From the NCBI GenBank assembly GCA_025267735.1, contig CM046293.1, positions 7,154,560 to 7,218,559 on the forward strand: a stretch of DNA of 64,000 nt, given 5' to 3'. Shown piece by piece: positions 49,223 through 62,600 of the stretch. Position 1 is the stretch's first letter; every line of letters starts with the position of its first letter. Under the pieces are notes generated by a model. It was not told the DNA's origin, ran no database searches, and worked only from the letters and a program-made list of their open reading frames with translations. Source of the stretch: Mactra quadrangularis (taxonomy: Eukaryota > Mollusca > Bivalvia > Venerida > Mactridae). A program made the translations under genes and the position numbers.

Positions 49223-52189
49223 CCAAGTTCAAATTCATCATCATGAACTAAATGAAAACGAACATCAGAATAAACATTCAGAGTTGTTCACGCGACAATT
49301 TTAATACATTAGATTATGCATAGTTTGTGCACCACTTTTTATATCAATTTACACAAATTACTCAATTTACATAAATAAATATCATTGTTTTGTACAATAC
49401 ACAATTGACAAACAAGCTGTTTACTTTCAAGAGAAAACGAAATCTGAAAGAAGTTGTCAGATTAGCCTCAAGTTTAACACTTAAGTTTTTGTGTCAAATT
49501 GCGACCTCCAAGTGTTTTAGCAAAAGGATTTATATTGCTTTGATTGTTAAGTTATGTAGGCAGTTCGCAAACTGTGTCATTTAAGTTTCTTGACATCATC
49601 AAAGCGAACCATCATATTGTCGATATGCTGCTACAAGTCGTATATAAGACCAAGCATAATAACGTACTATGAATATTGGCTTTGTCCACTTATTTTGTGA
49701 GTAAGGATATATCCGTACATCATTTTATTGACTTTAACTAACTCTTTGACATACATGTACAGATTTAAGTAACTAAAATGCAAATTGTTTAAATATGATG
49801 ACTTGCCAATAAATTGTTTTCACTTAACTTAATTATTTAACTTGAATAACATTTTAGCACCGAAAAAGTTATTAAATTTTATCTGCAATATCAATAAACT
49901 AAATGCTCAAATAATCAAAATATTAAAATATTCTCGGAAAACGTTTTGTTACGAGCAATTACGTTTTCTATTATTAGACCTTTATTTTATTTTCGTTAAG
50001 CATCTGGAGTTATATAATTTATTTACATAAATTTTCTTAGCATGACATTCTAACTAGTTTTCCTATTAACTGTAATGAACAAAATGAATATGATATTGCT
50101 GAATATTTATTCATTCTTATTAATGTACAGTATGCATGTTAAATAAAACCTGTAAAAGCTATCATATTACCGTATGGCAATTCATGCTGACGTGTTTAAA
50201 TCTGTTTCTTTATAATTAAAAAAATAAGGAAAATAGATCACCCGGTGAGTTTAAGTACAATGTTATGCATTTGGTTTTAGAGTAATATGAATCTTATCAT
50301 TCTAAACATGCAATTTAAGCCAGAATTTAATTTTTAGTTTCCAAAAACAGAAACAAATAGAAGGATGTTTGTTCATTTCCGGAACTATCTTTGTCACATC
50401 ACAAACTGATTCAATGAGCTGTGCGTTCAAGTGTAAAGATGTATAAATCGTCTGTTATCTAAATCTTACCTTTCTCTGAAAAATATCGAATTCGCGGAAT
50501 CATTTTATATCTAAGCTATTAATAGCAATTAAAATAAGTTCATATATGGACTTATAAGTTATATACATGCGCAATTGTACTATTATCACACATACAAGTC
50601 TGGATACTATTCTAAAACACATTTTTTAGAACATGTGCCTGGTTTGCTAACATTAGAATATATTCTAACATAACTCTTATACATGTACATACAAAATAGA
50701 ACATAGAGAATGTTCAAAACGTTGGACATACAATACTATAATAGACATGAACATTTCAAGGAAAGATGAACAAAAACTCAGACATTAAACTAATATTTAT
50801 TATTCATTAAATAAATCCACATGGGAACACGTTGCTTGTTAACTATATACGACATTCTCCAATGCTACAGAAATCGTTTAAGTTAACTATTTCATGAAAC
50901 AAAGCTTATTTCCGTCTAAGTAAGGAATGATATTACTTATATTGTGTATTTTAGATTTCAGAAACATTATTTTAAGCTAAGGATTACTTTTTATTGTCCA
51001 TAATCCAAATACAAATCTACTTATCTCGATTTCAAAGCTTAATAGGGTTATATAACAGTAATATAAATTGTTATTGCAGCTTAATTCTTTATAGCTCTAG
51101 GATTGTTTGTCGTCTGTCACGATCTTCACAAAATATCTATCTTTACCACTAGTTGCTTATCCATTTTAAACGCCTAAAACATCTCCCTATACGGAGGGAA
51201 ATCGACATGAAAAACAATGACCACTTTTGCTTATAAAGAGGTGATCCTTGTACATATCATACGGGTAACTTGTTAAAATGAGCGGGAATTTTGCGTTATC
51301 TTTGAACAAATTGATTGAATAGTAAAACGTCTCTTAATCAATGGTAAAAGAATTAAAAAATGCATGAAAGAAAATTCTACCGTGATGGTCCTTTGTTTCA
51401 CTTCTTTGACCTACACTGATCACAAGAAAGTCAACTGAAAAAGACAAAGTGTTACAATGTTATACAGTTTCTTAATCCAGACAAAAAGTAAATTTATGAA
51501 CTGCGGGTATTAAGCTCTCAATTTCCAAATCAAAATCTGATAACTAATAATGTTGGTTTCTGAAAGGAACGCCAATTCTGTCTTGGTACAAAGGTAAATT
51601 ACTAGTATTAAGTGCTCTATTTTTGTATTAGAAATTACATGTAATAATTACATTTTCAATGTATACTATTTTATATATACAAAGTCACGCCTGAAAAGGT
51701 ACATTGTAACACAGGGTGACACGTGTGACAGCTTCGCAACGTTTGCATAAACATTACTTAACTCGTATTGAATGTCAAAGTCACAAACAGGGCCATGTTT
51801 AAATATTGAGTGCATCATACAACTTAGATGCTTGTATGTTTTCGACTCATCACGATATTGGTCAATTATTTAAGTTCTTTACGTGTTTACATCATGATAA
51901 AACTAGTTTTCAACCACAACATTGTATTAATTGTTTGACCTTGACCTAGTTTACTGCTCAATTCAAATTTCATGCGGAGGATTAACAGCTAAGAATCCAA
52001 GTTAACAAAATTAATTGGCCTTTTTAGGGGAAAATAGTAGTTATGTTATGGGCTTTGTAAAGTTTTTAAAATGACAGAAAAATTCCTTAAAATTTCTTTA
52101 TTGGAACGGTCGTGTTTAAACATTCAGTGCATCATACAATTAGGATGGTTACATGCATATGATTGTATATACATGCATAAATATTATTA

Positions 52190-52328
52190 GTTACACAGTC
52201 AGTTACTGACCGGATACGGTGTGATACCGGGTCAGTAAATTAATATTGGGTGAGAGCGTAGCTCGAGCCCAATATTTATTCACTGACCCGGTATCACACC
52301 GTATCCGGTCAGTAACTGACTGTGTAAC
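52190..52328. mobile_element. Hairpin (fold-back) element, 61-bp arms
   Basis: Left arm 52190-52250 and right arm 52268-52328 are reverse complements with two mismatches in 61 bases. The 17-base loop itself contains the small palindrome gagc-gta-gctc. No coding capacity is present. The arms start with gttacacagtcagttactg. The other array-2 units lack the element (2.1 runs through at about 41792), so it inserted after the units separated. The near-identity of the arms argues for a recent insertion or for arm-to-arm correction. It is most likely a MITE-like non-autonomous DNA element; the superfamily is not identified. Confidence 0.85.
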
Positions 52329-52332
52329 GAAT

Positions 52333-52508
52333 TTATCTTACCGAGTACCCCATCTGAATTAAAAATAAGGTTTCGTCAGCGCTATCATTTATAAATTTTG
52401 TTACTGACTGGATATTAGAATCTACTGACCTAATATGGGATAATACATGGTCAGCACGTGACCGCTCTCGGCCAATGAAAAACGAGTATTCTGTACGAGG
52501 TAAGATAA
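52333..52508. mobile_element. Adjacent piece with 10-bp terminal inverted repeats
   Basis: It starts with ttatcttacc (52333-52342) and ends with its exact complement ggtaagataa (52499-52508). Inside, 'gttactgactggatat' and 'gacctaatatgggataatac' resemble a worn version of the neighbouring hairpin's arms. It may be one compound element with 52190-52328, or an older relative into which the hairpin inserted. It is absent from the other units. Confidence 0.6.
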
Positions 52509-53955
52509 TGCCTTATATTATTGTCTAAGCAAGATAACTGCCATTTAATCAAGCATTACTCCTTACATGTTCACATCATGATAAAACTATCAAACTATAT
52601 TAAGGTAAGTAGCCTCGTGATCTACAATGAAAAATAAGGTAAACACAAATTTGTAGTTGTCGATTAATCTTTCAATCAAAAGTTTAAGTTACATCATATC
52701 ACGCATTGAACTACATTACTTTACCCGTCGATAAATTCAAACTAATCTCACTATTGTGTTCGTTTGCTCCAAATCCAAACAAAAGTTTGTGCACTATTTG
52801 ATGCCGGTCAGGTCTTTGTTTGAAAAGATGAATCCAACAAAACTTTATAAGTTCATGCACTATTTAATGTCGGTCAATTATTTGTCTGGAAAAAATAAAA
52901 TAAATGTGTGCTCTGTCATTAAATCCTTGCTAAAGATCACGTGACTATATATCCTTGATTTGCGAATAGATACTGCATTGAAGCCTTGCAATAGTCAAAG
53001 ATGCGTCAAAGGTTTTATGCAATAATATTTTGTCTTATTTCTATACCAATATAACATCTATACGATAAGTCAAGCAATACATTTCCGCAGGGAATACAGT
53101 AATTAAAAACACCTTTTGTCTAGAAGCATTGGTAAATTCTGCGTTGGCATTCTCATCTTGACATGTCTACGTACGGGATGTTTATTTGTATGGAATAAGA
53201 TGTCAACATCGGATTACTTAAATTTTTACGACAAAAAATCAGTCTACGAGCGCTCGACGTATTTTAATATTTTTTTTCAAACCTTTGCTCCAGTTTTCAC
53301 TTTTCAATTACTATAGCGTCAATCTTTCAGAAATTGGATTTCTCACCAATATTTGAATCTTTGATATATATATTTTGTGATTGAAGAACCGACCATAGCG
53401 TTCATAAGAGCCTCGTGTTTGCTTAATTAACTTTAGAATACATTTTTCAACGATATCTTTTTCGTCACCGACAGGAAATTATGTTTATGATACACTTGGT
53501 CAACCAAATAACTGTTTACTTAATCAAATTTAGAATCAAATTTTCAACGATGATGAAGAAAAAATAGTGGGTATTTTTTGTTTAATTCGATTGTTTTCAC
53601 CGTTAACCGTTTTCAAATTTTATTACTCGGCACCAAGGAGGAAATGAAAATTGAATAAATGTTTGAGACATGATGACAAAATATCTCCTTTGATTGCAAT
53701 ACCAAGATTGCAAGTAAAACAAAAACTAAATATCATAACCATTGTCAATAAAACAATTTAATTCATGTAAAATGTTGTTGAAGACATCAGTAAAAGAATA
53801 AACATTTTCCTCTCCTGTCATATAAAACAAATATTTGATGACGTTTTGTATGGCGAAATATACCTTTGAAAGCATAAATTCAACATTTTTAATCCAATAA
53901 ATGTAAACGTATATAGTATAAGTTTACACTTGTCATATTCATGTTACAGTCCTTA

Positions 53956-54100
53956 TCAGTGTCGATGATTTTCTTGGAAGGTTGTAACCAGTCCTAGTGG
54001 GTTAAGACACAGTGAAGCCTTGGAGACTATGGATTCAAAATCCTGCGCTAAGCCTTCTGTGTAAATGACCTGAGTATTTGTCCTGATAAAACAATACTTT
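53956..54100 (-). mobile_element. SINE relic at junction 2.3/2.4
   Basis: Best kept of the junction relics: 'tgtcgatgattttcttggaa', 'ggttgtaaccag', then a worn head with 'ggattcaaaatcc'. The 90-codon minus frame at 53956-54228 overlaps it and is not a gene. Confidence 0.6.
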
Positions 54101-54203
54101 TGTATATTAATTAAGATAATTTGTTCGAGCAAAACATTTAACCGTACACAAAGGTATAAACTACTACACGTAACGATAATTCTAAGTATTTCAATTTCCA
54201 TAC

Positions 54204-54414
54204 TGTAGGAAATTTTATTTTTCAACATTTATGTTCAATAAATAATGGAAAGGTGAATAAGACCATACTGTCGTTTGCTGGGATAGTTTTCATGCTCCTT
54301 TAAATGGTTTTGCATCGATAAAGAAGCATAAAAGCCATGCAAGAAGACGACAGTATGATCTCATACATCTTTCCATTATTTATCGGACATTATTGTTGAA
54401 ATATTTTTTCTACA
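54204..54414. mobile_element. Long imperfect palindrome (fold-back element)
   Basis: Left arm 54204-54273 and right arm 54348-54414 pair over about 67-70 bases with scattered mismatches. Both arms contain aataatggaaag and catactgtcg in opposite orientation. The ends are tgtag and ctaca. Weak pairing continues into the 74-base centre. I see no equivalent in the other units. It is MITE-like; target-site duplicates are not clear. Confidence 0.75.
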
Positions 54415-57400
54415 ATATTGAAATCTGGGTACTTAGAAGATCCGTTAAGTATAGATTGCCTTAATCTTGAGAAAATCGCAAATGAACACCACTGTCGTGC
54501 AAATGACTAGATTAACTATTGCTTTAAGCGATTATAACACTTCACTAAAGAACTGTACATATTTTATCTGATTTATTTGATAATAACTAACGCTGAAAAG
54601 GTTTTTGAAACATCATAACAAATTTCTCATTTTTAGTGATTTTAAATTTTGTTGAATATACCCATAAATACAAAGCCAACAAAAAAAAATTGATTGAGTA
54701 GATAAAAAGGTATGTATTTTTGTTACACTAGTGACACATCTTAGATAACCATTGTACATACATTAAGCTATGATAAAAACAACTATCACGAACAAGAAAA
54801 TTATGAACTAAATGCACATTAACAAAAATCATGTAATGTATAATTATTATCTAAAGACTACGTGGAACATCGATTTTAAACTACAAAATAATTGACGATA
54901 CCTAGTCATGCAATTCCATTAGGTAATAAATTGCTTATGTGGGTTTCATTGTAGGCCAAATCAGATAATGAGTCGTACAGAAAATTATGCCATGCCCTAT
55001 TTATCTAACCTCAATAGACAAACATAACCGATGATAATGATATACTACAAACCCAGCAGAATCATTATTTCGTTATGTATCTAAAGAACAAGCAAACAAT
55101 GTCATAGGAACTAGGATAATCTTAATAGTACATCTAAAAATAAAATCAAATGAGCGAAGTCTGCGAAATAATTTTAAAATGACTTAACTTCTGCAGCTTA
55201 GCACTAATTTGTACAGTACATGATGCAATATAAGCTAAGTATATGTCTAGAGGATGAATAATGACAGGCATGCTGCTCCTTTTTATGGAAAATGTATTTA
55301 CCACTCTTTCATTTGTCTTTCTTGATTTGTCAATCTTCCTTTGGTGGTGCATTATACCATAGAAAAATATCATCTACATAATACGCAGCACGTTTACGAT
55401 TAGAAAAAGCTTAACTCCTAATTTGATGCATCTTAATTATTCAGATAACAAGCGCCGATTTCTGATGAAAATTCAAACTGTGTAGCCGACGTACACGGAT
55501 AGCATGAGTGTACTGTTTTTAAGTGTATAATCCTAAAGTGTCTCAACTTTTAAACGCCTTGCAAAAGTACAGAAAGAAAACTGAAAAATGTTGTCTTAGT
55601 TCGGAGTGAAATTGTAACTTTGAATTATCTTAAACTATTGTCAAAAATTCGAATGTCTGAAAATTGATGCATAGATAGACTTTATGTGTGTTTTGTAAGG
55701 CAACATTGCACAGTACATAAATATATATAACCACGAAATGATTTTAAAACACACACATGCAAACTTGGCGTCAAGTTTTATGTTCCTTGAAGAAAACATC
55801 TATATCTATGTGTTTATATAAACCAATTCATTCATACAATCAAAGGTTTACGAAAAATTACTATTACACATCATACAAAAAACTGTTTCTACATATTAAT
55901 TTACTTTACTAATATATTTATATACACATTCACCGTCTTATGTAAACACAAAATAATAAGTATGCAGCTTCGCTTCCGTAGATTCATTGTATTTCTTTTG
56001 TGAAATAAAAGTGGTAACAAAATGCAATTAATGGGTAGTCTAATACGCTAATAAACGTTTACATTAAGCCATATTACATTGACTATCGTAGCAAAGATGT
56101 GATTCAATAATGATATTTTGTCAAATGCATTTGTCAAATACAATTAAACAAACATTAATGGCCGTATTATATACATTTGCATTAAGAATTTCTGTGAATT
56201 GTCTCTAGTTAAAGAACAATCATCTGTATGAACAGTATAAACAGAGTTGTTCACGTGTTCATTTCAATGTATTTGATTATGCAAAAAGCTAGTGCATCAC
56301 TCATTTTATCAATTAACACAAATTACTCAATTTACATAAATAAATAGTATTGTATTGTAAAATGAACGATTGACAAACTATATGTGACACAGGCAAAACA
56401 CCATGCTACTTTCAATAAAAACGAGAAAGACACTGTCATGTTTGCCACAAGTTTAACACCTCAGCTTTTGTGTCGTATTATTCTACTTACTTTGATTGTT
56501 TTTCGAAACAGTTATTTTGCATTATTTGTCATTTTAGTTGTCAAGGTTTCTGGGTCATCATCAAAGCGTACATCCAACATGTCAATATGGCGCTAAATGT
56601 CGTATATTAGATATAGTATATAAATGAACTATAAATTTGGCTTTGTAAGTTTTGTTACTTTTTAATGGAATAAGGCGATGCCAGTACATCCTTTTACTGA
56701 TATAAACAGACCCTTTGACATTCAAATTGAATTTACTTACAAAGTAAGTGCAAATTGTTTAATATTGTTGATTTGTCAATAAGGTGTGTTTTAACTAAAT
56801 TAATTATTACATTTGTATAATCTTTCACACATAAATTCAAGTATTTTATTAAACCAGTCATGTTTTTGACCCAGTGCTTACATGAACACCTACATATTTT
56901 AATGACATAAGTTTATATTTCAAGTTGTAGTTTGTCATTAAGTATCCTTTTCTTATAATAACAACATGCGTTCTCATATTATACATTGATGCAGACTGCT
57001 ATGTCATTAGATATTAGTTAGAATGATACATATTCTTGGTAATCTTTTTGTAACATGCAAAAAACGTAATCTTCTTTTGTAATCACAGACTAGACAGTTA
57101 GTTTTTTGTCAAGCTTCATGAGTAATAATGTTTATCTGAATAAATTCATATTGCAATGATAACATGCACATAATTTCATCGCTCATCATTACTTTACAAA
57201 ATGCATATTAAATTTTTTTGCAGCTCAAAATAATTTCTATTCAATATTGTGTATGAATGTTATATAAAACTTATAAAAGCAGCCATATTACCTCATTGCA
57301 ATTTATGCTGACAAGTTAAATATGTCATTCTAAAACAGATGCTTTAAATTAAATGAGATTGTTAGCAAGACTATTAACAGTATAAAAGCTAAGTAAAAAC

Positions 57401-59390
57401 CCAAAGACGTTGAAACAATAGCTATATTACTTTGATTTTCATAAAATAATCCACACGGAAACGTGGTCCTTGTAGACCGAATTTGTCATTCTACGAAAAT
57501 AATTAAATCGGTAAATTGAACTATTCAAGAATACAAATTAGTTTTTCTGTCTATTTCATTTCATATAATAAATGATATCATTGATATGACGTACATATTT
57601 TAGATTCCTAAACCATTATTTGAAGGTTGAGGATTCCTTATTGTTGTCTAATATCCAAAAGTCAAATATGATTATCTCAAATTCAAAGTAAACTCAAAGC
57701 AAATTCGAGAAAATCGAAATAAAGCAAAGTCTACCTTCGGCTGTCGTTTGTTTTGATGTATTGTCCCACACTGATAACAAAATAAATGTTAAAAGGTAAT
57801 TAACTATTCCACTCAAAGAAAGTAAGTTTATGAAGTGCAGGTATTAAGCGATCAAATTCGTCAGAATGTGTTGACATATGATGCGAGCTTGTATTCTTAT
57901 TGAACGCCTTGCTGTCTCGGGTGTACAAAGGTTAAATACTAGTATTCTGTGTCCTACTTTTGTAACCGAAATGCACTCATATCACGTTTGCTCTAAATAA
58001 AAAATATACCCCCAATGTATGCTTTTTACCTATACAAAGTCACACCTCAATATGTTAAAGTATAGCACAGGTGGACACGTACCACAGCTTTGCAACGTCT
58101 GCATTAAAAATTGATTGTTGATTAAACGTCAAAGTTCACTAGCAAGGTCATGTTTAAACATTGAGGGCACCATACATCTCGGATGCTTATGATTTGTTGT
58201 CTCATTACGTTATTGGTCAATTATATTCAAGTTCTTTACGTATTTACATCATGATAAAACTGGTCTACAATCACACTTGGCCAAGTTTACTGCTCAATTC
58301 AAATTTTGTGCGAATGATTTACCGTTAACAATCCAAGTTAACAAAATAATGTGGCCTTTCTAAGGGAAAATAATAGTTATGTTATTGTTTTTCAATTTTT
58401 AAAAAAATGGCAGAAAAATTCCTTAACTTTTTTAAAAGTATCCTCATTTACTTTTTTGTTGTAGAGCACGAGACTATAGACCGCTGGCTTGCATGGTGAC
58501 ACTGCATGAAAACATTGCAATAGTCAAAGATGCATTGACAGCTTAAATCAATGCTCTAATTGTCTTATATTCTATACAAGTACTGCTTTCATACGATGAG
58601 TTAAGCAATACATTTCCCAGAGGAATAAAATAATTAAGAAATAGCTTTTGTCTAGAAGCATTACTCAAGTTTGCATTGCCATTCTCTTTGTCACCAGTGA
58701 ACGTACAGAACGTTTTATCAGTATGGAATAAGATGCCAAAATAGAAATATTTTAATTTTTACGACAAAAAATCAGTCTACGAGTGTTTGACAGATTTTAA
58801 TTAATTTTGTTAAACCTTTGCTTGAGTTTTGACTTTTCTATTACTATAGCGTCAATCTTTCTCACCAGTATTTGAATGTTTATATATATATTCTGCGTTT
58901 TAAGATTAAGCCATAGCGCTCAAAGGCATCCTGTGTTTGCTTTATGCAATATAGAGATAAACTTTCTATGAGAACTTTCTTGCCACTGAAAGAAAAATAT
59001 GTTTATGAGACATTCGGTCAACATAATTATGAGAAAATAATAGATTTTTGTTATATTCGATTGTTTTCATATTTTATAATTCGGCGCTGAGGAGGAAATG
59101 AAACATTATAAAAAATTATTCCCTAGATTGCAATACCTCAAGTAAAACAAAAATTAAACGTCATAATCTTTGTCCATAAAACAATTTAATCCATGTAAAA
59201 TGTTGTTGAAGGCATCAATAAAGGAATAATCATTTCTCGTCTCCTGTCATATAAAACATTAATTTGGTGATGTTGTCTTTTTGTATGTGGCAAAATATAC
59301 CATTGAAAGCATTAATTTAACATTTTTAACAAGTATATAAATACATAATTAAAAGTTTACACTTATCATATTCTTGTAACAAACCTAATT

Positions 59391-59540
59391 ATTGTCAATG
59401 ATTTTCTTGATATAGGCTGTAACCAGCCTAAGTTGATTTAGACACAGTGAACCTTTGGGAATTATGGATTTGAAATCCTGCTTTTAGCCTTCTGTGCCAA
59501 TAGGCAATACCCGAGTATTTTTCTTCGTAGTCTACAACAA
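59391..59540 (-). mobile_element. SINE relic at junction 2.4/2.5
   Basis: Worn copy of the junction SINE ('attgtcaatgattttcttg', 'ggctgtaaccagcc', 'ggatttgaaatcctg'). The minus-strand frame 59428-59658 overlaps it. Confidence 0.55.
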
Positions 59541-62500
59541 TACGCTTTTTATATTTATTAAGTTTATTACATTTATACACTACTATCGTGCCCATGACTC
59601 GTTTAATTATTGCTTTCAGCAAGTAAAACACTTCACTTAATAACTGTTTATATTTCATCTGATTTACTTGATATTAACGCTAAATAAATTTTGAAACATC
59701 ATAAAAAATCCTTATTTTTTCTGATTTTAAATTTTGTTGAATATATCCATGACTATTAAACCAACGCAATAAAAATAATTGATCGACTAGATAAATTGGT
59801 ATGTATTTCTGTGATACTAGTGAAACATCTTCAATAACCAAATCTAAATTACAAAATGACTGATGATACCTAGTCACGTAATTCCATTAGGTAATGAAAT
59901 GCTTATGTGGGTTTCATTTTAGGCCAGATTTGAGAATAAGTTGTATAGAAAATAATGTCATGTCCTACATATTTAGCCTCAGTAGACAATAAATTAGAAA
60001 AGCAGAATCATTGTTACATTATGTATCTAAAGAACAAGCAAACAATGTCATAAGAACTAGGATAATCTTAGTAGTACATCTAAATATAGAATTTAATGAG
60101 AGAATCTGAGAGGAAGTTTAACAATGATTGAACGTCCACAGTTCTAGCACTAATTAGTACAGTACATGATATGATATAACAAGGACAGTATTTCCCTGAG
60201 GATTAATTAAAAGAAAACCTAATCATAGTCAAAGAATTGTTGTTTCGATTCTGGTTTGTATTTAGACATCCTTGAAACGATAAAGTCTATTATCGGGACC
60301 TATGTTAAAAGTTTTGAACATTTTATATTAATTTCTGTCAGAATATATTCTTATGTTAGTAAATCCAACATGAGTTATGTTACACCATTCACAACAAATA
60401 ATCTGACAATCTTTGATTATATATAGGTTACCAGTTGAAATGGTTGAATTAACCTAAAAATAAAGAATTGTGTTTCTTGAACTATTTTATCATACAAATA
60501 GGTTTATTTCCGACTATATAAGGAATAATATCACTTATTGATGTACTTTGGTTTTCTAGATATCAAAAGCATCATTTTAAGACTAAAGATTAAGTATTTT
60601 GTATCAAAACCAAAAGAAAAATCTAACTATCAAAAATTTGACGCTAAATAGCGTTGCGTTTTATCAAATGAAAGAAAACCCTACCTTTGTCAGTCGTTTG
60701 TTTTGATATTCTGTCCCACACTGATTAAGAAATGTTAGCAGGTGATAGACTATTCCACTCAAGAGAATTAGTAACTTTACGTATAAGTGCAGGTATTATT
60801 ATTAAGCACTCAAATTCTACGTCAAATGTGATCACTGATAATGCGGTTGTCTTTTCTTTTGGAACGCCGTTTATGACGCCGTTTATGTATTACTTGTTGA
60901 TTTTAAGGTTAATTACTTACAAGTATTCTGTGTTCGCATTTTCTAACAGAAGTACGTGCATATCAGGTATGTTCTATATGCAAAAAGAACACTATTAAAG
61001 GTATCCTTTTTATCTATACAAATTCACACCTCAATATGTAAATTGTGTCATGGCATTGCAACGTCCGTATAAAAACGCTGAGGTTGATGAATAAAATATC
61101 AGAGATCACTTGGACAGTCATGTTGAAACATATAGTGCACAATAAATGATGTATGCCTATATCAACATGTATATTATCTCACTTCATTTTCTAAGGACCA
61201 TAACAGTCAATTATTTCAACAATTTTCCTGCTGTGTTCACATTCTGATAAAACTATCTAACTGAATCAGGGTATATAGTCACGTGATCTACAATGACAAC
61301 CAATGTGGTTTATGCACATGGCGGACTTTAAAGATCGGTTCCAATTTTGTATGGACGATTTGAAGCTAACGATCAGAATAAATTGTGATTTTGGTGAAAA
61401 GTATTCGTTACTTTATGTGCTATTCAATTTCATTCAAATCTTTGTCTGGCTTGAGAAATTGACTAAAATAAATGTGTATTTCCTCATTAGTTTCCGGTTG
61501 AAAGCCACGTGCTTTGCAAAAGTCAAAGATGCATCAGAGGTTTTATGCATGCTCTAATTGTCTTGTATTCTATACCAATATCATCTTTACGTTCTGTCAA
61601 GCAATACATTTCCCTAGGGAATAAAGTAAATCTAGAAATCGTTTCTCAAGTCTGCTTTGACTTTCTCATCTTGACATATCAAAGTACATAATGCTTTATC
61701 ACTATGGAATAAGATGTCAACGTCGAATTATTTTTTTACCACAAAAAATCAGTCTATGAGTGTTTGGCAGATTTTAATTAATTTTGTTAAACCTTTGCTC
61801 CAGTTTTCACATAACGTCAAGCTTTCAGATTTTGGATTTCTCACCAATATTTGTATATATTTTGTGATTGGAGAATATGTCATAGCGTTCATAGGCGCCT
61901 TGTGTTTTTTAAATTGATTAAGAATTAGATTTTCGACGATAACTTTTTCGTCACTGACAGGAAATTATGTTTATGAGACACTGGGTCAACCAAATAATGA
62001 AGAGAAAATAGTGTGTATTGTTTTGTTTTATTCGATTGTTTTCACTGTTAACTGTGTTTAAATTTTATAACTCGGCACCTAGAAGAAAATGAAAGTTAAA
62101 TTAAATGTTCGAGAAATGATGACAAATTATTTCCCAAGATTGCAATACCTCAAGTAAAACAAAAATTATACATCATAATCTTTGTCCATAAAACAATTTA
62201 ATCCATGTAAAATGTTGTTTAAGGCGTCAATAAAGGATTAAACATTTTTCCTCTCGTGTCAACTTTTATTTGGCGATGATTTCGTGTTGTATATGCCGAA
62301 CTACACCTATAAAATCCTTACTTTAACAATTTATTCAATACAAGCGTATGAATGCATGAATAATGCATTTATATAGGGATAAATATATGGACATATTCTA
62401 TTGCGCTTTACAAAAGTCCTCCCAATGTCAAATAGTATTAAAAACACAGCACTAAGTACATAGTGAAAAGAATGCAGTTTGAGACTGGAAATGTCACGAT

Positions 62501-62600
62501 TAACAGATCAATTATGAAACAAGTGTATCATAACTATCAAGCTATAATTAAAAGCTTACACATGTCTTGCAGTAGGTGCAGATTTTGACCAGATACGTGA
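59391..62600 (+). repeat. Array 2, unit 2.5 (3.2 kb, internally deleted)
   Basis: Short last unit. After 'agtcacgtaattccatta' (59872) and the block shared with 2.4 it passes by about 60450 to sequence equivalent to 57540 in 2.4, so some 2.3 kb are missing. It then continues with 'gtcagtcgtttg' (60689), 'tcatcttgacatatca' (61667) and 'tcctctcgtgtca' (62248). Similarity ends near 62590 at 'gtaggtgcagattttgacc', close to where other units enter the junction SINE. Confidence 0.8.

Larger units (their letters stand above)
47331..53955 (+). repeat. Array 2, unit 2.3 (6.6 kb)
   Basis: Carries the full landmark order: 'gggtatgtttctcg' (47451), 'agtcatgcaatccatta' (47910), 'acataaataaat' (49370), 'ggctttgtccac' (49678), 'cagacattaaac' (50780), 'gatggtcctttg' (51383), 'tggtacaaaggtaaa' (51585), 'tcatcttgacatgtc' (53152) and 'tcctgtcatataaaac' (53813). 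Private features are a SINE at 48960 and a fold-back element at 52190. The segment at 51930-52080 is shared with unit 2.4 (58258-58430). Confidence 0.85.
53956..59390 (+). repeat. Array 2, unit 2.4 (5.4 kb)
   Basis: Landmarks in order: 'cctgagtatttgtcctg' (54070), 'agtcatgcaattccatta' (54905), 'tttacataaataaat' (56330), 'ggctttgta' (56639), 'gacgttgaaacaatagc' (57405), the alternative third landmark 'cggctgtcgtttg' (57738), 'tgtacaaaggtta' (57921), 'caccagtgaacgtac' (58690) and 'ctcctgtcatataaaac' (59240). A block near 55060-55240 is shared only with unit 2.5 (60000-60180). Confidence 0.85.
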
